The notes beneath the pieces were generated by a model, which saw only the letters and a program-made list of their open reading frames with translations, did not search any database and was not told the origin of the DNA. The translations under genes were made by a program, and so were the position numbers. This document shows positions 26,968 through 35,110 of a stretch of 64,000 nucleotides of DNA, piece after piece (position 1 is the stretch's first letter; each line of letters starts with the position of its first letter). Where the stretch lies: assembly GCF_026626705.1 (NCBI RefSeq), contig NZ_JAPNKC010000001.1, positions 2,852,001 to 2,916,000 of the forward strand. The letters are read 5' to 3'. Source of the stretch: Pyxidicoccus sp. MSG2 (GTDB lineage Bacteria > Myxococcota > Myxococcia > Myxococcales > Myxococcaceae).

Positions 26968-26984
26968 GCCCGGGAGCCCGCACG

Positions 26985-28094
26985 GTGCACCCGACGGATG
27001 ATGAGCCCGGCGACGTGGCGTACCTCGGCGGCGCCGTGGAGCGGGCGGAGAAGGAGCGGCCCGGTGAGACGCCGGGGCCCGCACGTGCACGCAAGCCCGG
27101 CACGACGCCAGCGGAGGAGCTGTTGCGTCCGGTGACGCCGCCTCCCGCGGTGTCTCTGGGAGACACGCTGCGTCCGCTGACGCCGGTGTCACCCCACGGC
27201 ACGCTGCTGCAGGGTGTGGTGACGCCGCTCCCTCCATCTCCGCTGGTGCGAGGGCTGATGCCGGGTCAGGTGGTGGCGGAGCGCTACCGCGTGGAGCGGT
27301 GGCTCGGCGCCGGGGGCAGCGCCACGGTGTACGAGGCCACCGACCTGCGGCAGGACCTGCGCGTGGCACTGAAGGTCCTCGCGGTGCCCCACGCCCACGA
27401 CGCCCTGGTGGCGCGCTTCCATCAGGAGGTGGAGCACGTGCGGGCGCTGGAGCACCTCAACATCCTCCGCGTCTTCGACGCCGGCGTGGACGGTGAGCGG
27501 CACTACCTCACCATGGAGCTGCTGGAGGGCACGGACCTCCGGCAACTGCTGGCCGAGCGGCGCGCCACCCGGGCCGAGGCCCTGCGGTGGCTCACCCACG
27601 CCACGGTGGCGCTGGAGCACGCGCACGGACGCGGCGTGCTCCACCGCGACGTGAAGCCCGCCAACCTCTTCATCACCCGCACCGGCGTGCTCAAGCTGAT
27701 GGACTTCGGTCTGGCGAAGAGCACGCACGTGGTCGGCGCCACGGCGCAGGGGGCGGTGCTCGGCACGCCGGAGTACATGGCGCCCGAGCAGGTGATGGGC
27801 AACCCTCCGGTGTCACCCGCCACGGACCTGTACGCGCTGGGCGTGGTGGCCTACGAGCTGCTCACCGGCCAGCTCCCCTTCCGTCACGAGCAGCCGGTGC
27901 CGCTGATGTTCCTGCACGTGCAGCAGGCCCCGGTGCCGCCGCGCACGCTGTGCCCGGACCTGCCAGCGCCCTTCGAGCACGTCGTGATGAAGCTCCTGGA
28001 GAAGCGGCCCGGGGACCGCTACCCCGACGCGGCCTCGCTGCGCGCCGCGCTGGGGAGGCTATGGCCGTGGGTGCTGCTCAAGGTGCCCGCGTGA
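26985..28094 (+). CDS. Ser/Thr protein kinase (PknB-type, soluble)
   Basis: GTG 26985 gives 369 residues. An N-terminal Pro-rich tail of about 90 residues with TP repeats (possible phosphosites) precedes a complete Hanks-type kinase: glycine loop GAGGSATVYEA (109-119), Lys130 in VALKVL, HRDVKPAN (220-227), DFGLA (240-244), activation segment to GTPEYMAPEQ, and a C-lobe ending near residue 360. No membrane segment or sensor domain follows. All catalytic residues are present. The upstream oxygen-binding-type protein may be its input; that is inference from proximity. Confidence 0.93.
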   Translation: MHPTDDEPGDVAYLGGAVERAEKERPGETPGPARARKPGTTPAEELLRPVTPPPAVSLGDTLRPLTPVSPHGTLLQGVVTPLPPSPLVRGLMPGQVVAERYRVERWLGAGGSATVYEATDLRQDLRVALKVLAVPHAHDALVARFHQEVEHVRALEHLNILRVFDAGVDGERHYLTMELLEGTDLRQLLAERRATRAEALRWLTHATVALEHAHGRGVLHRDVKPANLFITRTGVLKLMDFGLAKSTHVVGATAQGAVLGTPEYMAPEQVMGNPPVSPATDLYALGVVAYELLTGQLPFRHEQPVPLMFLHVQQAPVPPRTLCPDLPAPFEHVVMKLLEKRPGDRYPDAASLRAALGRLWPWVLLKVPA

Positions 28095-28749
28095 GTGACA
28101 CGGCCGCGGGCGCCCCTTCGGCGGGCCAGCTCGACAGCGTGAGCGTCCGCCCGGGAGACTGGCACAGGGTGACGTAGCGCCCGCCTCCCGGGTGGAGGAA
28201 GTAGAGCGCGCGCGGAGCCTTGAAGGCCGTGGGCACCGAGGCCTCCCGCTCCGGCCAGACATCGCGCCCCGTGCGCCACGAGCGCACCACGGGCCGCTTG
28301 CGCAGGTGGTGATGGACCTCCACCACCACGCCGTCCACGTCCGCCGCGTACCAGTCCAGCACGAGTGACGCCCCTGCCTGCCGCCGCTCGCTCAGCAGCG
28401 GAAAGGTGCGGGCCTCCGCGGAGGCGGTGGCGTCCACCTTGGCCCCGCGCAGCGGCTCCAGGAAGGACACCTCCAGGCGCGTGGTGCCGGGCGGGACGCG
28501 GAACGCGTAGGCCATGCGCCCGGGCTTCGAGTGGGTGGCGCCGACGTATACCTTCGAGTCGGACTCCAGCAGTCGCGCGGGCTCGCCCACGCGGAACTGG
28601 TCCACGTCCTCGGGGGCGGCGAGCGCGGGCGCGGCCTCGGGCAGCTCCACGCGCTTCCAGCCCGCGGTCTGGTCGGTGGGCAGCCAGCACGTCCCCGCCG
28701 GGGCCATGGCCAGCCACAGCGCGCTGGTGACGGAGAACAGGGCGCTCAT
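28078..28749 (-). CDS. exported protein of unknown function
   Basis: This 223-residue protein starts with a likely signal peptide (VTSALWLAMAPAGTC) and continues as a beta-rich domain with RMAYAFRVPPGTTRLEVSF and a late LYFLHPGGGRYVTLCQ. I do not recognise the family. It follows the multi-membrane gene by one base, so the two probably form an operon. Its 3' end overlaps the kinase gene by 17 bases convergently. Confidence 0.7.
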   Translation of the reverse strand: MSALFSVTSALWLAMAPAGTCWLPTDQTAGWKRVELPEAAPALAAPEDVDQFRVGEPARLLESDSKVYVGATHSKPGRMAYAFRVPPGTTRLEVSFLEPLRGAKVDATASAEARTFPLLSERRQAGASLVLDWYAADVDGVVVEVHHHLRKRPVVRSWRTGRDVWPEREASVPTAFKAPRALYFLHPGGGRYVTLCQSPGRTLTLSSWPAEGAPAAVSLTRAP

Positions 28750-28750
28750 G

Positions 28751-29452
28751 TCATGCGCTCCGGGACTCGGACGCACGCGAGGACCACAAGGCCGCGCCCA
28801 CCATCAGCGCGCCCGCGGCGGCCAGGCCCACCACGCGCAGGGAGCCGTGGAGATTCACGGTGTCATAGAGGAGCGCCTTGCCCACGGCGATGCCCACGAA
28901 GGCGAAGCCGGCGTCGCGCATGACGGGCGTGTCGCGACGGCGGGCCATGAGCACGAGGGCCACGCCCACCACCAGCCACCCCAGCGTGAGCACCAGCCGG
29001 CGGGCCACGTTGTCCTCGGCGATGCCGAGCGTGAGGAAGTGGAAGTAGAAGGCCCACGACGCGGCGACGGCCGCGGCGGTGAGGCCATACCAGGCAAGGA
29101 CATCCCGGATGCGGTCGGGCGCGTCGCCGCCGTGAGTGCGCGAGCGCCACACCGTCACGGCGGAGACGGCGAGCGTCAGGGCCAGCCCCACCAGCAGCAA
29201 CTCCTGCTTCGTCGCCGCGTACCAGAGACCACCCGCCACGGCGCAGGCGAGCACGGCGACGGGGCCCAGGAGCCCGCGCGTGTTGGGCACGTTCAGGAAC
29301 GCCAGTCCCGCCGCCCCCACGGCGGCCACCGCGAGCAGCAGCTCGCGCGGCACCTGCAGGTCGCGCCAGAGGAACATCACCGCCAGGAGCAGCAGGCCGC
29401 CGCCCACGCCCCCCAGTACCTTCGTGTCCCACTTCGTCGTCGTCGTGTGCAT
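28751..29452 (-). CDS. multi-spanning membrane protein, DUF2339-like C-terminus
   Basis: This 233-residue protein has about seven membrane segments. Its last third (VGKALLYDTVNLHGSLRVVG, then helices) resembles the C-terminal part of DUF2339 proteins. It lacks their long N-terminal half. It is co-transcribed with the exported protein that begins one base after its stop. Function is unknown. Confidence 0.7.
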   Translation of the reverse strand: MHTTTTKWDTKVLGGVGGGLLLLAVMFLWRDLQVPRELLLAVAAVGAAGLAFLNVPNTRGLLGPVAVLACAVAGGLWYAATKQELLLVGLALTLAVSAVTVWRSRTHGGDAPDRIRDVLAWYGLTAAAVAASWAFYFHFLTLGIAEDNVARRLVLTLGWLVVGVALVLMARRRDTPVMRDAGFAFVGIAVGKALLYDTVNLHGSLRVVGLAAAGALMVGAALWSSRASESRSA

Positions 29453-29754
29453 CGGGTTCCTCCAGCGCCAGGTTTCGGCGCGCGGAGGAGCCCGAATGCA
29501 GCCGCCCTGCCATCGCATGACGCGAGGCATCAAGCACACTTGCACGGCGGCCCGTGCAGCGGCTGTGCAGCGCGGTGCACGCCGCCGCGCGGAAGGCTGC
29601 ACGCTCCGGCCCATGGCTGGCCGCCCACCCGCCGTCCCTCCTCGGGACGCTTCCCGCCCTACCCGGGCGGAAGGGAGTTTGTAGAGTCACCCTGCTGGAA
29701 GACACCCCCGCGACGGGCCTGCGGCCGGAGCGGGGACGTTGGACCGAGGAGACC
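29453..29754. promoter_or_regulatory. divergent intergenic region with phased GTGCA repeats
   Basis: No gene is seen in these 302 bases between divergent genes, so both promoters must lie here. GTGCA occurs at 29554, 29565 and 29575, spaced 11 and 10 bases, with TGCAC at 29541. This could be a cooperative binding site, but chance is possible at this GC content. Confidence 0.35.
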
Positions 29755-31443
29755 ATGCCGTTCTGGCGTTTGCTGTTGATGGCGCTGTTCCTGTGCCTCA
29801 CCGGCACGGGCTGCTCCGCGGCCGAGCTTCCAACGGCCAGAGTCGCCGGGGCCCTGGTGGCAGGAGACACGAGCGAGTCGGACACGGGCGGAAACACGGA
29901 CCCGGACGTGTTCAACGCGGGCCGCGACACCGGAGAGGAGCCGACCGACTCCGTCCCTGACGGTGACCCCTTCGAGACGGAGGGAGAGGCCGACAGCGAG
30001 GCGCCGGGGCCCAACGCGGTACGCGTCACGAGCTACCGGCGCGACCTCTCGACGGAAGACGAGGAGGAGCAGCCCTGGAACTTCCCGCCGGGCGCACTCG
30101 AGTTGTTCGTCCTGGAGGGAGACTCCTTCGTCCCCATACCCGGCGCGCCCGGGGCACCGGGCGAATACGTGTTCCCGTACGTGCCTCCGGGCGTCTACTA
30201 CCTGAAGGACGGCAACAACGTCCTCGTCACCGGCGCACGCGAGGTGGACCTGGGCTTCAACCAGCCGCTCCGGGACGACATCGTGGACCTGGACTTCGAG
30301 TCGTCACTGCGCGTGAGCCTGGGCAACCTCGAGCCCTGGCATGACCGCTTCAGCGGACTGGAGGGCCGGCAGGTACCGCCCTTCTCCGACCTCCAGCTCG
30401 TCTCCGAGCAGCTGGGCTTCGGGACCTCCCTGGTCCTCTACGACATGTTCGAGGGAGCGACCGCGGCGGTGGAGGAGCTCCAGCCCGCCCGGGTGCCCAT
30501 GTTCGAGGCGGAGCGCGGCGACCGGGCCCGGGTGGTGCAGCAGTCTCCGCGCGAGCTGTGCGCCCTGCCCGGCGGCGGCGTCCAGCGCTACCTCACGGCG
30601 GTGCGCGCGCTCCACCTGCCGCCTTTCTCCCATGACGGCACCCTCACCCTCGACCTCGAGGGCCGGCTCGTGCCGCTGCCCCTGCGGGAGCTGCCGCTGG
30701 ACTGGAGGCTGTCTGCCTTCACGTCCCTCGCCGCCGACGTGCACCCCGAGGCCGTCCCCGCGACGTCCCGGTTCTCCATGCGGCCGGCCTCGGCCGAGCC
30801 CTCCACCGAGGGCTGGATGGGCTTCCCGGGCGAGCTGATGAGCCTGGGCGTTCCGCACGACGGGCCGGACGACCTCGCGGGCACGGTTGTCTATGGCAAT
30901 CCCTCGCAGACCCATCCGGGCGCGGTGGCCCGGGCCGCAACAACCTTCGCCGTCCCCGTGCGGACGCCCGACGGAATGACTCTCACCCTCACGGCCTCCA
31001 CCTTCGTGCAGGATCGACCGGCGCGGCTCGCGGGCGGGCCGCTGCTTCCCCGAATCCAGCCACCTCGCCAGCTCACCATCGACGGGACGGAGGCCTACAG
31101 CTCACGCACGCTGGAGGCCGGGGCGCACGTCATCGGGTGGGAGCAGCCCTCGGATGGAGCGCCGGATGTCTATCTGCTGAGGCTCCAGCGCCTGGACCTG
31201 GACGACCCGGGCTCCCCGTTCCCCATTCCCACCCTGCAGCTCTACGTGGACGGCGGCGCCACCTCCGTCCGGTTGCCTCCGGGAGTCCTCCAGCCGGGCT
31301 CCCACTACTCCCTCACCGTGGAGTCCGTCGTCTCGGAAGGGTACGCGGTGGGGAAGCGGCCGCTGATGCTCAATGACCGCTTCAGCATCAGCCGCGCGGC
31401 GGCGCTCTGCGGGCTGCTCAGCGTCCCCGAAAGCACGGCCTGA
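29755..31443 (+). CDS. large uncharacterised exported protein, probable lipoprotein
   Basis: ATG 29755 begins a 562-residue protein with a signal peptide (LLLMALFLCLTGTGCSA) whose Cys could be lipidated, although the lipobox is imperfect. An acidic Asp/Glu/Gly/Pro linker of about 60 residues follows, then a long beta-rich region (LFVLEGDSFVPIPG, then PPGVYYLKDGNN). The strands resemble tandem Ig/carboxypeptidase-regulatory-like folds. No catalytic motif is seen. The N-terminal linker suggests a surface-displayed adhesin-like or structural role; this is a guess. Confidence 0.7.
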   Translation: MPFWRLLLMALFLCLTGTGCSAAELPTARVAGALVAGDTSESDTGGNTDPDVFNAGRDTGEEPTDSVPDGDPFETEGEADSEAPGPNAVRVTSYRRDLSTEDEEEQPWNFPPGALELFVLEGDSFVPIPGAPGAPGEYVFPYVPPGVYYLKDGNNVLVTGAREVDLGFNQPLRDDIVDLDFESSLRVSLGNLEPWHDRFSGLEGRQVPPFSDLQLVSEQLGFGTSLVLYDMFEGATAAVEELQPARVPMFEAERGDRARVVQQSPRELCALPGGGVQRYLTAVRALHLPPFSHDGTLTLDLEGRLVPLPLRELPLDWRLSAFTSLAADVHPEAVPATSRFSMRPASAEPSTEGWMGFPGELMSLGVPHDGPDDLAGTVVYGNPSQTHPGAVARAATTFAVPVRTPDGMTLTLTASTFVQDRPARLAGGPLLPRIQPPRQLTIDGTEAYSSRTLEAGAHVIGWEQPSDGAPDVYLLRLQRLDLDDPGSPFPIPTLQLYVDGGATSVRLPPGVLQPGSHYSLTVESVVSEGYAVGKRPLMLNDRFSISRAAALCGLLSVPESTA

Positions 31444-31453
31444 GCCGGGCCGC

Positions 31454-32827
31454 TCAGGCCTCGGACGCCCCCGGCTCCGTCCTGCCGGGGGCGAACAGCG
31501 CCAGCACCAGCGCCGCAGTGGCGGTGAGCCCCGCGGCGATGGCGAACTGCGCGGCGAAGTGCCCGCGCGCCAGCGCCAGCAGGGCCACCGACAGCGAGCC
31601 CCCCAGCAGCCGCATCGCGTAGAGGCTGCTCGTGACGATGCCCCGGTGGTGCCACGGCGCGCGGGACTGGGGACCGATGAGCGAGGTGCTCGCGGCCGGC
31701 CCCAGCCCCAGGCCGAGAATCCCCAGGCCCACGAGGGCCGCGGGCACGCCCCAGCCAAGGGCGGCGGACAGGGCGAGGAAGCCCGCGCCCACCGCAGCCA
31801 CCGCGAAGCTCACGCCCGCGCTCAGGCGCATGCCGCCGCGCACCAGCAACTTCACGCCGAAGGTGGAGCCCACGGACCAGCCCAGCAGCATCGGCAGCAG
31901 TGCGAGGCCCGCGCCCACCGGCGTGTGCCCGCCCTGCTCCGTCATCCACAGGGGCACCCACGCGGCCATGCTGTAGAGCAGCGCGCCGCCCGCGACGCTG
32001 CCCGCCACGCCGGTCAGCACGGTGCGGTCCTTCAGCAACTCCGCCGGCAGCAGCGGATTCACCGACGCGCGCTGCTGGCGCACCAGCACCGCGCCCACGA
32101 GCACGGCGCCCAGCACACACAGCCACCGGGCCTCCGCGTGTCCGGGCTCGAGCGAGAACAGGAGCAGCGCCGCGGTGGTACCGGCCAGGAGCGGGCCCCA
32201 CCGGTCCAGCTTCACGTCCGAGCGGCGCGGCGGGTCGCGGTAGGAGAGGTACAGGAGCGCCGCGGCGAACAACCCCACGGGCACGTTGACGAGGAACACC
32301 CAGCGCCACGAGGCATGCATCACCAGCCAGCCGCCGATGAGCGGGCCCAGGCTGTTGCCCACGGCCCAGGCGCCGGTGAAGAGGCCCTGCACTGCGGCGC
32401 GCTCGCGCAGCGTGTAGAGGTCCGCGCTGATGGTGAGCGTGGTGGGCTGGAGCGCGCCGGCGCCCAGGCCCTGCATCACCCGGAAGGCGATGAGCATGGG
32501 CACGGACTCGGACAGGCCGCACAGCGCCGAGCCGACGAGGAACAGCCCCATGCCGCCGAAGAAGACGGGCCGGCGGCCCAGCCTGTCGGCCAGCTTGCCG
32601 GAGATGAGTACGCCCACGGTGGAGGCGAAGAGGAAGGCGGAGAACACCCACGAGTAGAGGTGTTCGCCACCAAGCTCACGGGTGATGGTGGGCATGGCGC
32701 TCGTCACCACCGTGCCCTCGAAGGCGCTGACCACCAGGGCCAGCAACACCGCGCCGGTGGCCATCCGCCGCGCCGTGCCCGGGCGCGTGCTGGCCAGGGG
32801 CTCCACCGTCAAGCCGCTTCCATCCAT
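31454..32827 (-). CDS. MFS drug-efflux transporter (EmrB/QacA type)
   Basis: This 457-residue protein has about 14 membrane segments and DHA2 features: SAFEGTVVTSAMPTI at helix 1, the motif A loop GKLADRLGRRPVFFGG, and a motif C-like GNSLGPLIGG. It should export hydrophobic compounds by proton antiport. It is divergent from a LysR regulator; one of two palindromic operators lies 28 bases before its start, so the regulator very likely controls it. Confidence 0.92.
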   Translation of the reverse strand: MDGSGLTVEPLASTRPGTARRMATGAVLLALVVSAFEGTVVTSAMPTITRELGGEHLYSWVFSAFLFASTVGVLISGKLADRLGRRPVFFGGMGLFLVGSALCGLSESVPMLIAFRVMQGLGAGALQPTTLTISADLYTLRERAAVQGLFTGAWAVGNSLGPLIGGWLVMHASWRWVFLVNVPVGLFAAALLYLSYRDPPRRSDVKLDRWGPLLAGTTAALLLFSLEPGHAEARWLCVLGAVLVGAVLVRQQRASVNPLLPAELLKDRTVLTGVAGSVAGGALLYSMAAWVPLWMTEQGGHTPVGAGLALLPMLLGWSVGSTFGVKLLVRGGMRLSAGVSFAVAAVGAGFLALSAALGWGVPAALVGLGILGLGLGPAASTSLIGPQSRAPWHHRGIVTSSLYAMRLLGGSLSVALLALARGHFAAQFAIAAGLTATAALVLALFAPGRTEPGASEA

Positions 32828-32854
32828 GCCCTACGTCTACGCCCCTGAAGGCCA

Positions 32855-32898
32855 TGCGGAAACCGCACCTTGCGCATAGACTTCTTGCGGAAACCGCA
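32855..32898. promoter_or_regulatory. two identical T-N11-A operators between MFS and LysR genes
   Basis: TGCGGAAACCGCA occurs at 32855-32867 and again at 32886-32898, both perfect inverted repeats (TGCGG, 3 bases, CCGCA) that fit the LysR T-N11-A rule. The centres are 31 bases apart, three helical turns, so two dimers could bind one face. The second site ends on the A of the regulator's ATG, which suggests autorepression. Confidence 0.85.
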
Positions 32899-33809
32899 TG
32901 ACCACCGAACAGCTCAGGGCCTTCCTCCAGGTGGCGCAGGAGGGCCGCCTCTCCATCGCCGCGAAGGGACTGGGCCTGTCGCAGTCCGGACTGTCGCGGC
33001 AGTTGCAGTCGCTGGAGGCCGAGCTGGGCACGCGCCTGCTCGTCCGCACGCCCGGCGGGGCGGTGCTCACGGACGCGGGGGAGCGCTTCCTGCCGCACGC
33101 CCAGCGCGCGCTGGAGGCGCTCTCGAAGGGCACCTCGGAGCTGGAGCGGCTGTCGAGCACGCCCCAGGGCTCGGTGTCCCTGGGCACCTTGCACACGGTG
33201 GGCGCGTACCTGATGCCGGACATCATCCCGGCCTTCGCGCAGCGCTTCCCGGAGGTGCGGCCCCGGCTGAGTGAGGGCACCGCGCAGGCGCTGGAGGAGA
33301 GCGTGGCGCGGGGGGTGCTCGACCTGGCCATCCTGTCCCTGCCAGTGCGGCGGGCGGACCTGGTGGCGCAGAAATTGTGGGAGGAGCGGCTGACGCTGGT
33401 GGTGCCGCGCGGGCACCGGCTGGCGAGACAGGGCAAGCCGGTGGCGCTGGCGGAGGTGGTGGGGGAGTCGTGGGTGGTCATCCCCGGCATGAGCGGCACG
33501 CGCGCGCTGGAGGCGGAGTGCGAGGCGCGCGGGGTGACGCCGAAGCTGGCGCTGGAGACGGACAACGCGGAGGCCATCCGCCGCATGGTGGAGCGGGGGC
33601 TGGGCGTGGCGCTGGTGCCGGAGTTGATGACGCGAGACCACCAGGCGCAGGGGTTCGACGTGGTGCCGCTGGTGCGCGGGCCGAAGCGGCAGGTGGCGCT
33701 GGTGCACCGGGGCGAGGGCTACCTCACGGCGGCGGCGCGGGCACTGAAGACCTTCATCGTGGACAGCATCCGCGCGATGCCCGAGCCTTGGGGCAGAGGC
33801 CAGTCATGA
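32898..33809 (+). CDS. LysR-family transcription regulator
   Basis: This 303-residue protein has the N-terminal winged helix (EQLRAFLQVAQEGRLSIAAK, then LGLSQSGLSRQLQSLE) and the periplasmic-binding-like effector domain (residues 90-295). It is divergent from the MFS exporter, with the twin T-N11-A sites between them and one overlapping its own start. It probably represses itself and activates or represses the exporter depending on an aromatic or toxic effector. The next gene overlaps its stop by 4 bases. Confidence 0.93.
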   Translation: MTTEQLRAFLQVAQEGRLSIAAKGLGLSQSGLSRQLQSLEAELGTRLLVRTPGGAVLTDAGERFLPHAQRALEALSKGTSELERLSSTPQGSVSLGTLHTVGAYLMPDIIPAFAQRFPEVRPRLSEGTAQALEESVARGVLDLAILSLPVRRADLVAQKLWEERLTLVVPRGHRLARQGKPVALAEVVGESWVVIPGMSGTRALEAECEARGVTPKLALETDNAEAIRRMVERGLGVALVPELMTRDHQAQGFDVVPLVRGPKRQVALVHRGEGYLTAAARALKTFIVDSIRAMPEPWGRGQS

Positions 33810-34594
33810 CGACGAAGGTGATGACGTTCAACGTGCTGCAAGGGGGCGAGGAGCGGTTCGACGCCATCCTCACCTTCCTGGCGCGCGAGTCCCCGGACGT
33901 GCTGGTGCTGCAGGAGTGCCTGGGCTGGGACGACGGCGGAAGGCTGCGACGGGTGGCGGAGGCGCTGGACGTGCCGCAGGACGACGCGCACATGGTGCTG
34001 GGACAGTCGCGCTCGCGGCCGAGCGGGCGCTGCTACCACGTGGCGGTGGTGAGCCGTCCCGCGCTGCGCTCGGTGAGCGTACACAATGACAGACACTTCC
34101 TGGGGCACTGCATCATCCAGTGCGAGCTGGATGTGAATGGGCCGGTGACGCTGTTCGGGACACACTTCGACGCGCACCAGGAGAAGCTGCGGTACGTGGA
34201 GGCGCGCTACCTGCGCTCGCTGCTGGACGGGGCGGCGTTCCGCGAGGGGCGCTACCTGCTGGCGGGGGATTTGAATTCGCTGTCGCGGAAGGACCCGTAC
34301 CCGGTGGACCTGGAGGACCGGCTGCGGAAGGCGGGGACGGACAAGTACGGGCACCCGCCGCGCTTCGACGTCATCGACGACGTGGAGGAGTACGGCTGGG
34401 TGGACACGCTGCTGGAGCGGCCCGCGTCGTCGAAGTGGGTGACGGCGCGGAGGAACCGGGGCGGCGTGACGATTGATTACCGCACGGACTACGTCTTCGC
34501 CTCGCCAAGGATGGCGGAGCGGCTGGTGTCGGCGGAGGTGCTGGAAGTGGGAGACACGTCGGACCACAACCCGCTGGTGGCGACGTTTCGCTGA
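33806..34594 (+). CDS. endonuclease/exonuclease/phosphatase-family protein
   Basis: ATG 33806 overlaps the LysR stop (ATGA), giving 262 residues. EEP landmarks are VMTFNVLQGG, VLVLQECLGW (metal Glu), LFGTHFDAH, LAGDLNSLS and TSDHNPLVATF (catalytic Asp-His). It lacks a signal peptide, so it acts in the cytoplasm on nucleic acid, phosphoinositide or nucleotide substrates. Coupling to a LysR gene is unusual; they may simply share a transcript. Confidence 0.88.
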   Translation: MTTKVMTFNVLQGGEERFDAILTFLARESPDVLVLQECLGWDDGGRLRRVAEALDVPQDDAHMVLGQSRSRPSGRCYHVAVVSRPALRSVSVHNDRHFLGHCIIQCELDVNGPVTLFGTHFDAHQEKLRYVEARYLRSLLDGAAFREGRYLLAGDLNSLSRKDPYPVDLEDRLRKAGTDKYGHPPRFDVIDDVEEYGWVDTLLERPASSKWVTARRNRGGVTIDYRTDYVFASPRMAERLVSAEVLEVGDTSDHNPLVATFR

Positions 34595-34612
34595 GTGAAT
34601 GGGGAGGGAGTC

Positions 34613-35110
34613 ATGGCGAAGACGGACAGCTTCGTGGATTACACGGTGGAGTTGCTGGAGAAGCTCGGGCCGGTGCAGTCGCGGTCGATGTTCGGCGGCT
34701 GGGGGCTGTACTTCGGCGGGCGGATGTTCGGGCTCATCGCGCAGGGGCAGTTGTTCCTGAAGGTGGATGACGTCACGAAGCCGGACTTCCAGGCCGCGGG
34801 CTGCCGGCCCTTCGTTTACGAGGGCGGGGGGAAGAGCGTGGAGATGGGCTACTGGCTGCCACCCGCGGACGCGGCGGATGACGCGTATGCCCTGCTGCCC
34901 TGGGCGCGCAAGGCGGTGGCTGCGGCAGAGCGGGCGGCGCTGAAGAAGGCGCCGAAGAAGAAGGCCGCGGCGAAGAAGGAGGCGCCTGCGCGCAAGAAGG
35001 TACCTGCGAGCAAGAAGGTACCTGCGAGCAAGAAGGCGCCCGCGAGCAAGAAGGCGGCTCCGGTGAAGAAGGCCGCGCGCAAGGCCGCTTCCCGCGTCAA
35101 GCGGTCTTGA
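34613..35110 (+). CDS. TfoX N-terminal-domain protein with Lys/Ala-rich tail
   Basis: GGGGAGGGA precedes ATG 34613. Residues 1-105 form a TfoX-N domain ([17 protein letters not shown], then LFLKVDD). The last 55 residues are a basic Lys/Ala/Pro tail with repeats of the unit VPASKK, like histone H1 or bacterial HBsu-type tails. TfoX is linked to competence in gamma-proteobacteria; stand-alone N-domain proteins elsewhere are of unknown role. The tail suggests DNA binding or compaction. It converges on the ligase gene, overlapping 14 bases. Confidence 0.82.
   Translation: MAKTDSFVDYTVELLEKLGPVQSRSMFGGWGLYFGGRMFGLIAQGQLFLKVDDVTKPDFQAAGCRPFVYEGGGKSVEMGYWLPPADAADDAYALLPWARKAVAAAERAALKKAPKKKAAAKKEAPARKKVPASKKVPASKKAPASKKAAPVKKAARKAASRVKRS
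34994..35053 (+). repeat. 18-base tandem repeats in the tfoX-like gene
   Basis: Three near-identical 18-base units (AAGAAGGTACCTGCGAGC, then a variant) encode the KK-VPAS-type repeat. The unit count may vary between strains. Confidence 0.8.
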
